Assembly: GCA_039881145.1 (NCBI GenBank)
Contig: JAYKKI010000133.1
Span: forward strand, 762,501 to 826,500
DNA length: 64,000 bases
Direction: 5' to 3'
Origin: Druceiella hillmani
Taxonomy: Eukaryota; Arthropoda; Insecta; Lepidoptera; Hepialidae
Part shown: positions 51,056 through 62,937 of the stretch, in pieces
Layout: each line of letters opens with the position of its first letter
How positions within the stretch are numbered: the first letter of the stretch is position 1
The notes under the pieces: model-generated
What the model was told of the DNA's origin: nothing
Databases searched by the model: none
The model's input: the letters and a program-made list of their open reading frames with translations, nothing else
Made by a program: the position numbers and the translations under genes

Positions 51056-51096
51056 TCTAACCTACCCAACCTACCTAACCAACCAAATCTAACCAA
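51056..51096 (+). repeat. AACCT-like degenerate simple repeat
   Basis: TCTAACCTACCCAACCTACC followed by TAACCAACCAAATCTAACC. The unit resembles the complement of the insect telomere repeat TTAGG (CCTAA) but is impure and short. Confidence 0.6.
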
Positions 51097-51665
51097 GACA
51101 TAAAGTTTCATTGTTAACTACCTAATATTTTATATGTTATATCTCTGTTTCGTAATAAGTCACCGAATTAGAAAAAAATTGGTAACAAATAGACAAAACA
51201 GATTCAAACATGAAAGTAAATTTTTAGATGATTTCAAAATATCATTTTGTTACACCTTTAGTAGTGAATTATAATATTTAGCTAATAGAAAAAGAAATGT
51301 TCCTGCATTGTAATTTTTTTATCGTTATAGAAAATTCAATTCCAATTTTCTACTCCACTTTAACACTAAATAATTGGTAATGGAACAATTAGACCGTGAG
51401 TTAGACGACTAGTAATCCCGAATCAAGTTTCTTCAGCTTCGAATGAAGTTTCTTCAGCGTCGTTTCGTTTAATAACTTCTCCATTTAATTATTGCTAGCT
51501 ATTTTGATTATCATATCGTTAAGTTAGAATTAACTCACAAGGTTTTCTGTCCTGTCCTCGCATAATATACCGGATCGGAAAATGGTGTGGGAGGCTTAAT
51601 AAAAAATAAGGGTAATAACTTAAAACCAGCAATGTAACTTTAATATAAAGAGACTACTCGCAAAT

Positions 51666-51737
51666 AAATGAAACTACGTGATGTAGTATCATTTCTACTT
51701 TCTTTAAGTATATATACTACATCACGTAGTTTCATTT
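51666..51737. repeat. 72-nt hairpin, perfect 24-bp arms, 24-nt loop
   Basis: AAATGAAACTACGTGATGTA then GTAT at 51666-51689 is the exact reverse complement of 51714-51737. The loop is 51690-51713. Size and stem fit a microRNA-precursor-like hairpin or a miniature fold-back element. No flanking target duplication is obvious. Confidence 0.92.
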
Positions 51738-52805
51738 AATTGTGAATAATAAATATCTACAAAACTAACGCCAAATATATTCAATAAAGAGATTAATAAA
51801 AGTCATGTCTAAAATGTAGAAATAAAAATGTAATAAGAGAAAATTAGTAAGAACTCATTAACAATCAAAAGTTATTATGAATATTTATCTTTTCTTTTAA
51901 TTAAAAGTTGTCTCTACGAATTAGCAATTTTTAATTCGAAACATGAATGAATAACCTAAATAATACATGAAGTTCTTTGAATATCGACTACACAATATTT
52001 CTAGAAAATTAAGTTTCTTTTAAATCCTCAGCAATCTTACAAATGAGGTAACAATCAGGCTACACATCGATTCCGTCATTAAAAGTTTGAACGAAATAGA
52101 TTTACCGTGTCGGTGAGTTACTTCCGTGAAAATGGTTATCGTGCCTGGTATAATTAAATTAAATATTTTTTTTAAAAAGTTCAATTCACCTTGCATATGG
52201 TATTAAAATATCGTCGAAGATCGTAGGTTCAATTTACCCACCCAGTGCATGACATCTGGTAGCCATAAGTATTGTAGAAATACTTCCATAAATGCTTATT
52301 CTTTTAAACGATATCAAGATGCCGGTCATAGATTCATTTTTAGCCGATTTATTGAAGTTTAAAATTGCTTCGTCAATAACAGTCGTTCGTTTCAGCGGGA
52401 TTATATTCACACACACTAATTTTAAAATAATTTCTTAAGAAGATTTGTAACATAATATAGCAACTAATGGACTAAGTCGATTTACATAGTTTAGAAAGTT
52501 CTGTCTCGTAATATTAGTTATATGTGTAGTGGTCAAAAAAATAATGAAAAATAAGCACCTTCAAAATATTTGATTCTACTATAACTTTCTTGCTTTAAGG
52601 TCAAGAAAGATATATTGAATAACTATATTGAGAGCCCGCAGTGGGTTAGTTTTATAAATAACCGCTCATCACTGAACGTGAAAAATCCAATTCTTTTGTT
52701 TTAAGACATACGTTATAATTTTTTCCAAACTAAAATAAATGTATAGGATCACTTCCGAGAAATATAAAATAACTATTGAAAAATAGAACTTGTAATAAAT
52801 ATACT
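51738..52805. other. AT-rich spacer, nothing recognised
   Basis: Only a 60-codon minus-strand frame at 52234-52416 without motif. Confidence 0.4.
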
Positions 52806-52810
52806 ATTAT

Positions 52811-52947
52811 TGTTGTAATTAATATCAAAATAATGTATTTAATGTACTACTAGTGCCTTCTATGTGGTATCATTTGTAACTACCTACCTAAGGTTAATAT
52901 TAAGAAATAAATTCAGTCTTTGATCAACTACCGTACATGTTTTATTA
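52811..52947 (+). repeat. copia 5' LTR (137 bp)
   Basis: Begins TGTTGTAATTAATATCAAAA, contains GAAATAAATTCAGTC (possible polyadenylation signal AATAAA) and ends TTTTATTA just before the primer binding site. It differs from the 3' LTR at four positions (about 97% identity). Very short for an LTR; no clear TATA box. Confidence 0.93.
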
Positions 52948-52965
52948 GGTTATGCACCCAGACCC
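52948..52965 (+). other. Primer binding site, initiator-Met tRNA type
   Basis: GGTTATGCACCCAGACCC directly follows the 5' LTR. The GGTTATGGGCCCAG-like core is the type used by Drosophila copia, which is primed by an internal fragment of initiator methionine tRNA (family knowledge). Confidence 0.7.
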
Positions 52966-53008
52966 ACATTTGCTAAAATTTTTTAAATTTTCTCGTGCGA
53001 AAGTAACT

Positions 53009-53554
53009 ATGTCGACGTCGGGGTACTTAGTAAATGTGCCGAAACTCAAAGGACGCGAGAATTACGACGATTGGGCGTTTGCAACAAGTAATTTCTTGTT
53101 ACTTGAAGGCATTGACATTGAAAATGTACCGGCAACTATCAGTGAATCTGAGAAGAAAAAAGCTAAAGCAAAACTCGTTATGACAATTGACTGTTCTCTA
53201 TATGTGCATATAAAAAGTGAAACTACGGTGAACGGTGTGTGGAAGAAATTAAAACAGTTATTTGACGACACGGGGTATCAACGAAAAATAAGTTTGCTTC
53301 GTACATTGATTTCAATACGCCTCGATAACTGCGAATCCATGACATCCTATGTATCTCAAGTGGTTGAGACAGCACATAAATTGAAAGGGACAAGTTTCGA
53401 AATCACAGACGAGTGGATTGGGTCATTACTTTTGGCGGGGCTTCCAGATAAGTATTCACCGATGATAATGGCAATAGGACACTCTGGAATAGCCATTAGC
53501 GCTGACGTCATTAAAACAAAGTTACTTGATATGTGTTCGGAGGTTGGCCAGTAG
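53009..53554 (+). pseudogene. copia gag (capsid region), followed by tandem stops
   Basis: The preferred start is ATG 53009-53011 (MSTSGYLVNVPKLKGRENYD); an earlier in-frame ATG at 52952 lies in the primer binding site and is unlikely. The protein is a UBN2/gag-like capsid with KLKGRENYDDWAF, VWKKLKQLF and LLAGLPDKY, about 180 residues. It ends at TAG TGA (53552-53557). The frame after these stops is the same one in which the zinc knuckle and pol begin, so the stops interrupt what is normally one gag-pol frame in copia; either they are inactivating or small compensating indels lie nearby. Confidence 0.88.
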
Positions 53555-53557
53555 TGA

Positions 53558-56500
53558 ATCGACTCTGCCTTTTGGTCTAAACAGCGAAATAAAAAAGGCA
53601 ACACTGAGAAGCAAATGTCAAAGTCAACCAGCAGTAAACAAATAAAGTGTTATAATTGCAAGAAGATCGGCCACTACAAAAATAAGTGTCCTGAATTAAA
53701 AGCAAATAAACAATTGAATGCTTTTAGCGCGGCGTTTTTCAACGGTTATTATAACACAGAAGACTGGTACATCGACTCAGGCGCAAGCGCGCATATGACG
53801 TCAAACCAAAAATGTTTACTCCGAACTCGACCAGTACACGAACCTAAAGAAATCGTAGTGGCAAATCAAATGACGGTGCCTGTAGTTAGTGTTGGTGAAA
53901 CACAGATAACGACATGCGTGAACAGTTCTCAGTATGACGTGATTGTGAAGGACGTATTGTATATACCGAATCTCACGGCAAACTTATTATCCGTAAGCCA
54001 ACTTATAGCTAAAGGAAATAAAGTAGTATTCAAAAAAGATACCTGTTTGATATACAACCAAGTGAATGAGCTTATTGGTACAGCAAATTTGATAAATGGA
54101 GTGTACAAGTTAAACACAAAAAAATTCGAGAACTCGTTATCGGCAATGTCAACATGGCATAAAAGGTTAGGACATATAAATAGTAAGTCCTTACAAAAAA
54201 TGAAAGAAGGAGCAGTAGAAGGAGTTTCTTTTCACAAGAAAGCTGACATACAGATACAGAATTGTGAAGTGTGCTATAAGGGAAAACAATCACGTTTCCC
54301 TTTCCCATCAGCAAACCATAGAAGTGAAAAACTACTGGATGTAGTACACTCAGATTTATGCGGGCAGATGGAGACCAAGTCAATTGGTCTGGCGAAGTAC
54401 TTTCTTCTGTTTGTGGATGATGCCAGCAGAATGACTTTTGTCTACTTCTTGAAGGAAAAGAACTAGGTGTTCCAGCATTTCAAAGAATTTCAAAGTTTAG
54501 TTGAGAATCAAACCGGAAACAAGATAAAAATACTGAGAACCGACAATGGAGGTGAATTTTGTTCACGTGAGATGGAAAGTTACTTAAAACAAGTAGGTAT
54601 TGTCCATCAGAAGACCAATCCTCACACTCCAGAGCAGAATGGACTCTCAGAGAGGTTCAACAGAACTATAGTTGAACGGGCAAGATGTTTATTGTTTGAA
54701 GCAGGTCTCGACAAAAGTTTTTGGGCTGAAGCAATTAATACTGCGGTTTACCTAAAGAACAGAACACCAGCCGCCAGTTTAGGCATGATGACACCATTTG
54801 AGAGGTGGACAGGTGAGAAACCAGACCACAGCCATGTTAGAATTTTTGGCAGTGTGGAATGGTGCATGTTCCCAAAATACAACGACAAAAATGGGATAAG
54901 AAGGCTGACAGATTAATTTCAGTTGGGTATTCAGAGAATGTGAAAGGATACAGATTGTATAACCCCAGAACTAAAAAAATTACTACGAGCAGAGATGTCA
55001 TCATTATGGAGAAAATGGAGTTGGACAAAGCTCAGATTGTAGTAAACGATTGTGAAAATAAGTCAAAGAAAGATGAAAACTTAGAAGAAGATGAAAGTTT
55101 AATAGAAAATCCAGGTTCAGATCCAACATATATTCAACAATATTTGTGAATCATCGTCTTCCCAAGATGACTCGTACCAATCTGTTACTGAAGAAGAGTC
55201 TTTTGCAGAGAATGAAGTTCAAATTGAAGCTAAGCGTAAAAGAAAGCCAGTAGAAAGATATGGGATGACCAATCTCTGTCTTCTGGATAATCTGGAATCA
55301 TGTGATGAAGAACTCAGTTATGAAGCAGCAATAAAAGGACCAGAAAAGGAACAGTGGAGACAAGCGATGGAAGATGAACTGAAAGCTTTCGACGATAATC
55401 AAGCATGGACGTTTGTAGATAGGAAAGAAGCTGATAGAGTGATACAGTGCAAGTGGGTATTCAAGAAAAAGTACGAAAGTGATAATAGTGTGCGATATAG
55501 AGCAAGATTGGTGGCAAAAGATTTACCCAAAAAGAAGGTGTGGATTACGCTGACACAAACTTTAAGTGTCAAACTTAACCTTGAAATTACTCACTTAGAT
55601 GTAACTACAGCATTCCTAAATGGTTACTTAAATGAAAAAGTGTATATGGAAGTTCCCCCTAATTTAGATTGTAAAGAAAATAGTGTTCTTAAATTAAATC
55701 GTGCAATTTATGGTCTAAAACAATCAGCCAGGGCTTGGAACGAAAGAGTAAATGATTCTTTATTAAAATTAAATTTTGTTAAATCAAAGTTAGAACCATG
55801 TCTGTATATAAAAAATTGTGAAAAGGAGCAAATCATAATAGCAATTTTGTTGATGATTTTGTCATTTTTTCAAACAGTTGTAATATGGTTAAGGAGTTAA
55901 AAACAAAATTAAAGTTCAATTAAAACAGTGTTTGGGTATGAGAGTAAAAATGTATCAGAATGGCAATATTTCCTTAGATCAAAAAAAGTTTGTAGACCAT
56001 ATTTTATGTAAATTTAATATGACAAACTGTAAAGTTGTTGGTACTCCTATTGAGAAAAATTTAAAACTAGAGAAAAGTGTAGATGTTTGTAAATAATATC
56101 CATTCCAACAACTAATAGGAAGCTTAATGTACTTAAGTGTTTTAACTCGCCCAGATATTTCCTATAGTGTGAGTTATTTGAGCCAATTTAATAATTCATA
56201 TTCCTATACTCATTGGAAGCATGCGAAACGCATCCTAAGATACTTATGTAAAACTAAATCTTATGGCCTAATGTTTATCAAAGATAATTGTAAATTAGAG
56301 GGTTTCGTTGATGCAGATTGGGCTTCAAACACACTAGATAGGAGATCCTATACAGGTTTCTACTTTAAACTTTCTGGAACTGTTATTTCATATGAATGTA
56401 AAAAACAACGTACTTATAGCCTTATCAAGTACAGAGGCAGAATATATGGCAATTGCCGAAGCCTGTAAAGAGGCTATTTATTTAAAAAACTTGTTTTCTG

Positions 56501-56766
56501 AAATTGTAAACAGTTGTGATTATGTAATTATATTGTATAATGACAATCAAGGCGCTAAGAAGCTGTCTGAAAATTCTTTATTTAATAAAAGAACTAAGCA
56601 CATAGATGTGCGTCATCATTTTGTTAGAGAAGCAGTTGCTAACAATCTTATAAAGATAGTCTACATGCCAACATCTGAAATGCCAGCAGACTTGCTGACC
56701 AAGGGTTTAGATAGTGTTAAACATAACTATTTTGTAAAAAAGTTAGGTATTCAAAACATTGTTTAA
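53558..56766 (+). pseudogene. copia pol (zinc knuckle, protease, integrase, RT, RNase H), inactivated
   Basis: Domains in order: CCHC knuckle CYNCKKIGHYKNKC (~53645-53690); protease YIDSGASAH (~53767); GAG-pre-integrase HHCC with WHKRLGH and CEVC (~54150-54280); integrase core Asp in VVHSDLC (~54340), Asp in RTDNGGEF (~54537) and Glu in SERFNRT (~54645); RT from ~55320 with ITHLDVTTAFLNG (~55585) and AIYGLKQSARAWN (~55710); RNase H with VDADWA, SSTEAEY, LYNDNQG and HIDVRHH, stop 56764-56766. Lesions seen: TAG at 54464-54466, a frameshift near 54857, a frameshift near 55140, a deletion with frameshift near 55535-55560 within RT, a frameshift at the catalytic VDD box (55849-55857), a further stop and small deletion near 55920, TAA at 56094-56096 and a frameshift near 56410. 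Not functional. Confidence 0.93.
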
Positions 56767-56852
56767 TAGGTGACTATCTGTAAATTAATAACATTTTTTT
56801 CTTTTATTAGTTTGTTCAAAATAATTTATATGTTACAAAGTTCAGATTATTT

Positions 56853-56865
56853 TGATAAGTGGAGA
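56853..56865 (+). other. Weak polypurine tract before 3' LTR
   Basis: GATAAGTGGAGA immediately precedes the TGTTGG start of the 3' LTR, the position expected for the plus-strand primer. It is purine-rich but interrupted by two T. Confidence 0.5.
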
Positions 56866-57002
56866 TGTTGGAATTAATATTAAAATAATGTATTTAATGT
56901 ACTACTAGTGCCTTCTATGTGGTATCATTTGTAACTACCTACCTAAGGTTAATATTAAGAAATAAATTCAGTCTCTGATCAACTACCGTACACGTTTTAT
57001 TA
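56866..57002 (+). repeat. copia 3' LTR (137 bp)
   Basis: TGTTGGAATTAATATTAAAA ... CGTTTTATTA. The G at position 6 restores the TGTTGGAAT start typical of copia LTRs, so the T in the 5' LTR is probably the derived base. Confidence 0.93.
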
Positions 57003-57007
57003 ATTAT

Positions 57008-57650
57008 ATCATTCATATTTTTATAATTTCTTAGTACTTTGAAGGTAAAACTACGTCTACATTAATCTTAAAAGCTTCAAATCGTTTGAAATCTATAAGC
57101 TTGACAAAAATGTTTAAGTTAGTTTGATTGCCCTTTTGTTTGTCTATTTGAGCATGTATTGCATAAAATATATGCACTTATTCAACTGAACTTTTTTTGA
57201 AAGTGAATAGAAATTAACATAATGTAACATTCAGTTTTTATTTTGACAGGATCGCATACATTGCATCAGTAAAACTACTACAAGGAAGTACCTAACTACT
57301 TGATACTGTATAGCATATCTATGTAAGTGAAAAAATGGCGTTACCTTTATTTTAAATGGCGTAATGCAATTTTTCACCCGGACATATATTAACGATGTGG
57401 ACACGACCAGTTTCAAGCGTAAAGTGATATGGGAGTGGTCGTGCTTCAGTAATCCACAAAAATGCGGGCAGACGCATGAGAGCATAAGGTTTTTGGTCGT
57501 CTTTCATACGTAAAACTTTCAATGTTGCACGGAATTGTTATAATTCTATTTTGTTCTTAAATTTGTTGAAAATTTGAATCTACTCTGAATATTTGTAATT
57601 TAATTATTTTGGTAAGCAAAGTATTAAACTGTCATACGTACTTTTTGTCT
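57008..57650. other. Spacer, nothing recognised
   Basis: A G+C-richer block at about 57355-57490 contains AAATGGCGT twice and an 84-codon minus-strand frame without motif. Confidence 0.4.
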
Positions 57651-58192
57651 ACACACGGCTATTTTTTATTCGTTTTACACCTAGAACTAAAGTTGACGTC
57701 TGCCATAAATACAACCTATTCGCAGTGTTAAAGTTATCAAAAAGTAATTAAATTTTATTTTGGAAAAAATATTACAATCAATAAAAAATTAAATACTCCG
57801 TACATTCGACTCGGTGCATGTATATTCATTAAGTATTCGCACCCTTAGTCGAATTGCACATGCATCGATATGAGCACCAGCCAACTAACATTATACAGAA
57901 AAATAAAGCCACGCCTCAGAGCGTTCCACGCGTAAAACTCTACTTAGTTTGATTATTTTATTTTTCCGATTTTTGACTTTACGTATAAAATTTCGTTATC
58001 GTGGATTTTGTCTAATAATTATTTTAATGGTGCTAATGGATAGTATTCATGGTAAATATGCTATAAAACTGTGAAAAAAAGTCACGTCATATATTGTCTT
58101 AGAAAATGATTTTAACACTGCGACTCTATTAATGATGGACTTCAACTTTAGTTCTAGGTGTACAACGAATAAAAAATCGACGTGTATGTACA
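57651..58192. mobile_element. ~540-bp non-coding element with ~80-bp terminal inverted repeats
   Basis: 57651-57735 and 58111-58192 are imperfect reverse complements. The best part is ATTTTTTATTCGTTTTACAC, CTAGAACTAAAGTTGACGTC on the left against its complement GACTTCAACTTTAGTTCTAG, GTGTACAACGAATAAAAAAT on the right; the symmetry continues inward to CGCAGTGTTAAA / TTTAACACTGCG. The interior (57740-58105) has no coding frame but is less AT-rich than flanking DNA. Outer ends may extend a few bases; no target duplication is clear. Probably a MITE of an unidentified DNA transposon. Confidence 0.75.
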
Positions 58193-60178
58193 ATGATACT
58201 GTAGAATTAGTCTGCTTTTGCACACATCACGTAAAAACTATTTAATCAATTCGGGTGTGTTTTTTAGAAAAAAATAAGAAATAAAGAGAATTTATTTTAC
58301 CGCCATTGATGAATATAGGCAAATGAAATATTTCTAAAAATTTATATACATTATATCAGTACAATAAATACAAAAAAGAAATGCCTAACTGTCGGACACG
58401 TAGTAATTACGCAAATATATAGCGTATTTATATATTTCTATAGGTAGCGCTATGTGTAATTTAAATCGGCCAACAACATTTTCTATATGGGCATATATCG
58501 GCAAAATAGGCGTGAGTTGTAAATCAATATGGAGTCGCTGGAAGTTCAGGTGCTTGCGTAGCCGATTAAATACAGAACGGTAAGTATCGTTTTCGGTCGT
58601 CTTCTGCGCATGGAAGTATTTTATGTTGTGTGTATTCGTCACAAGTTTACTTTGTTTCGACTCATTGTTTAAAATTGATAAATATTTACCATTTACCATT
58701 TTGATAATATTAAGCCGCATAAGTTAAAATGTTAGGTGCGTTATTTTTGTTTGCACATACCATAAATTTGAAGACCTGACGTGTCTCTACTTTCTAGGTA
58801 TTTAGGGAAAAAAAAGGAAGTAGGCCTTTTGTTTGCGCGTCTCTCAAGAACAGATTAAAGGAGTTCGGTGAAATTTATACCGATGTATTCTATTTAGTCT
58901 AGGGTAACAAATATACTATATTAGACATAGCCTATGTGTTGTTGCATTTGATTGGAATGAAGATACAGCAGTTTGATATTTCAATAAAACGTGTAATTAC
59001 GTAAAAAAAGATTAGTTTTATAAATATTACAATAGCTAGGGTTACAGTTAAATTCATAGTCATTTCTGAATGTAAACAATAAGAAAAAAAGTGGCGAACA
59101 TAGCTAGTAACTAAATGTGTCAAACAGAGGATAAAATCACTTAAAGACCTAAGGACCATTTACTTGAATGGAAATATTTAAATTATATTATAATAAAAAT
59201 AGTAATTCTGTTCCATGATATTTGTTCCTTGTAGTATTGTTGTGATCAAATTTAATAATTATATTATTAAAGCTATAGTTGCGACTGTGTATTTAGCAGA
59301 AAAATTCCTTTATGTGAATCATACAATTTTCGTCCACCAGATTAAGATAAGAAAAAAAACGATAAGGTTATCTTGTCCTCTTGTGTTGAAACTTATAATT
59401 GAATCTCGTTGATCGCCGATGTTTATCCAATCATTAAAATAAAAAAGGACTTAACGAAATATAAATCATAATTTCTTCATTTTAAAATAATATATAACAA
59501 ATTTTTGAAAGTTTTGTGATGTGATTTTTGACAGTTAACTTATCTTTATTTATAGAACGAGTACAGAATAGACTTTCATATATAATAGTAAAAAGTCATA
59601 AGTAACCAAACCAAAGTTTTTGAGATTTTCTTTAGGACTATTCGCCTTCGAAAGTTATACTAACACTATATTTATATAGCTTAAATGTTATTATCACTTA
59701 TAAATACTGTAACAGAATATATCATATAACCTTTAAGATGCCAGCTATGTTAGTACTGGCAGATTTATTTAATTTCAATATTGTAAAGTCCATGGCGATG
59801 TTTGGTTTAATGAAGTAATCAAATTCTTTAGGCTCTGATGGTTTAACTAAGAACTTTAAAATTGACTTTTGCATAACTCGATAAGATATTTTTTTTGTGT
59901 TTTATCTATTTGGAACGAAATTCGAATTATTAAAAAGTGTGTAATAAATATTAGTTCATTTCACCGCTTTTAAAAAGGAGTCATAAGTGCAGCAATAGGA
60001 CATTGCACTATGAACTCAAAGGTACTAGATTAAAAGCTTAGAATGATGATTCTGATGTATAAATAATCAGAACTTCAAAATAGTATAACAGTACAATAGA
60101 TAGGTAAGTACAGACGCATAATAATTTGTAGAAAAATCAAAGTATCTTCGAGTAGACTGAAATAAAGTTCTATAACGA
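58193..60178. other. Spacer with G+C-richer block at 58385-58640
   Basis: On the minus strand a 111-codon frame spans 58385-58720 with no family match. On the plus strand a consensus splice donor GTAAGTATCG occurs at about 58579 after a block of ordinary base composition. I cannot decide between a non-coding exon, a transposon fragment and chance. The rest is AT-rich. Confidence 0.35.
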
Positions 60179-60236
<58 letters not shown>

Positions 60237-60254
60237 TATATTTATATATATATT
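60179..60254. repeat. (TA)n microsatellite
   Basis: TA tract with GTATA, ACATATATATATTTATA interruptions. Confidence 0.95.
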
Positions 60255-60960
60255 TCTTCTTTAGCGTTGACTGTGATATATGTCGAGTTCAAAGAATCAC
60301 TTTACATCATTTCATACCTAAATGAAACGCCAGTCCAGTATCGTCATTTATCTGCAAATGGCTAATCAAGAGAAATTAACTAGAAGGCGTAAGTAGATGG
60401 CAAACAAAGCCTTCAGATACATAAATATAATATTTGAAGTCAAATGGTATATATTTAAAAAGAAAACTTTCCTTTATATACATATATAATTATAGCCTCA
60501 CACAATGCTTTTGTTTTTGAGGTCATCTTGCGTCCTAAATTAATGAATAAGTCATAAGTGAACTCGATTAAAGTGGACAAGATAAGGGTCTCTAAAGTAA
60601 ATTATTTTTGACTCGAAATGAGTTATGAAAATTTGTAACTATTTTCTTGATAACATTTTACGAACTACGTCATTAAAAAGGAAACAAACTTTTGAAGCGC
60701 TTTCTTAGACCAACAAATTTATTCACGGGCATTCAAAAGTTTTGACCCATTATTTTATTCGTATTTGCTTTCGTCAAATTAGTTTTGAAAAATATTTCGC
60801 CATGAAATATTTAAAAAATTATATGATTCTTTTTCTTAATTATGGTAATTAATCATTTTCAAATCTGTTTACTTAAATTCACGCAAATTTGAAGATGAAG
60901 TTATATGAGGGTCAACATTAATCTAAATAACATAAAAATTACAAAAAAAATATGTTAGTA
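60255..60960. other. AT-rich spacer, nothing recognised
   Basis: No gene-like reading frame. Confidence 0.4.
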
Positions 60961-61095
<135 letters not shown>

Positions 61096-62937
61096 GACCA
61101 AGATTCTAGAAACTTGAACTATACTATTTTTGATCAATAAAAAATTGTATTAAAATAAATATTTGCAATTTCAACGTACCGTCATTACCGAATATATTTA
61201 TTTAAAATAAATGTATTCCTTACCGCACTCCTGATTGAAAAATACGTAGAGTAATAATCAAATATGTCGACAGACATAATTACATCGGCAGATTTCTGTG
61301 AAAGTGGATATATATTTGTAATCCATTTTCCAAATTTGGTTCGACAATTTTTCCCACTGTAATAAGATGGAAAAAATATTTAAATACCATATTCCTTTAT
61401 TTTACCCAAATTCTCAACATATGTAGCCTATTATGCCCCACAATTTCGAAGATGCTATATTTTCATCGTTTATAATTTTAATATTATATATTTAAAAGGC
61501 ACCACCATATTTAGACATGTTCTGAATTAAAATATAACAAATATATACAACCCGGAACATTGCAGGCTTGCAGAAAATAAAACAAGACACGACCCTGAAT
61601 AAGGCGAGGATCTACGCCAAAAGAAAATGGAAAGGAAGAGGATGTGAACATGTGCAACTACGAAAGTTTTATAACTTTCATACATTTTCTCAGGAAAATC
61701 GTACGAGTTTACATATTTCTAGATTTACGAGACGTATCCAGGAGAATACTATATAATTTGATCAAAAATGATAATACTTCAGTTTGTAATATTAAAATAG
61801 AAATGCAATATCAAATTAAAAGTATTCGTTAAAATATTAAATTAAACACCGCCACCTAACAGGGAATTATAGAATTACTTTTATTATACTGAAATTACAA
61901 ATTTAGTGACCCGAGTGTCTGTATCTGTATCTGAAAACGCTAAGCATCCGTATAATTTTGTGATCTGAATCTTCACCTTTATCCGTATCGAACATTGCGG
62001 TACTTCGGGGTGCGTATATTGTGTACAAAGCCGCATGAACATTTTCGGGATTCAATCGTAACTCCCGTGCTCTCGCCTCCGGTTGCTTTAAGTTAGTACT
62101 TCGGTTCTCAATTTTCAATGTTATTTAGGAATTAATATAGTGACCGAACTATTTACATATAAATATTACCAAACTATAACAAAACATGAATTTTCCTAAT
62201 TTTTAAAATTTTCTTCATTGATTTCTAAACAAAAATTATGGTTTACGTCTTTTCTTTTATTTAATATGTAAAGAATGTTTACGCTTCAACAAATTATGAA
62301 TAAAGTTAAAACAGTTAAACATTTGAAATGCTTCTTTAGAATATCGAAATTAATTCGCATCGAAAATGCAAATATATTGCAAATCGATATCTTTAGCCGC
62401 CTAACGAATAGTTAAAAATAACATTTTACGTATGATGATTGCTTATTAAGGAAACACATAAAACTATTAACTGTCTAATTGATAGTCTCTTAATAACTTA
62501 AGTAATAAGAGTCTAAAGTGATAATATCGACAAAGTCTGTCTTTAGTTATATCCTAATTAATTTAATGGTAAATTTCATCACAATATCGAGTCAAATATA
62601 AAGTAAGAATAGAAATACATTTACAGAACTTTTTAAAAGTAAGATATATTTTTCCTTAAGAAAATTGTATACACAGTAAAAATGCATAATTTCTTTTGCA
62701 TGTGTAACAACAATAAAATATGCATCGTTATGTCATTATTTTTTAATATAATTGCAAATCTGAATGTAATAGAAGCCTTTTAGCAAAGGGAAAAAATAAT
62801 AGTCAGTATTCTCTAATACATCGCCTGATATAGGCATTTATACACCAATACAAACCACACGCTCCGATCTAAGCTTAAAATACACCCAAAATACAGCATC
62901 ACATCGATATTAGCGCCAATCTAATCGATTATTAATA
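61096..62937. other. AT-rich spacer with one balanced-composition open block
   Basis: At 61903-62118 the minus strand is open for 71 codons and rich in charged residues (KIENRSTNLKQPEARARELR, then LNPENVHAALYTIYAPRSTA), with base composition unlike the surroundings. It could be a fragment of a transposon or an exon, but no family is recognised and no splice sites flank it convincingly. Elsewhere there is nothing to report. Confidence 0.35.

Larger units (their letters stand above)
52806..57007 (+). mobile_element. Ty1/copia LTR retrotransposon with target duplications, defective
   Basis: Two 137-bp direct repeats (52811-52947 and 56866-57002) flank gag-pol. ATTAT at 52806-52810 and 57003-57007 is the 5-bp target duplication. 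The order protease, integrase, reverse transcriptase, RNase H is that of the copia superfamily. Element length without duplications is 4192 bp, slightly below copia itself (~5.1 kb from memory), reflecting short LTRs and internal deletions. Gag-pol is interrupted by stops, frameshifts and deletions, so the copy is not autonomous. Confidence 0.96.

Noticed and set aside
58385..58720. Host gene exon on the minus strand
   Set aside because: No recognisable domain and no convincing splice sites; only composition differs, which also fits a transposon fragment.
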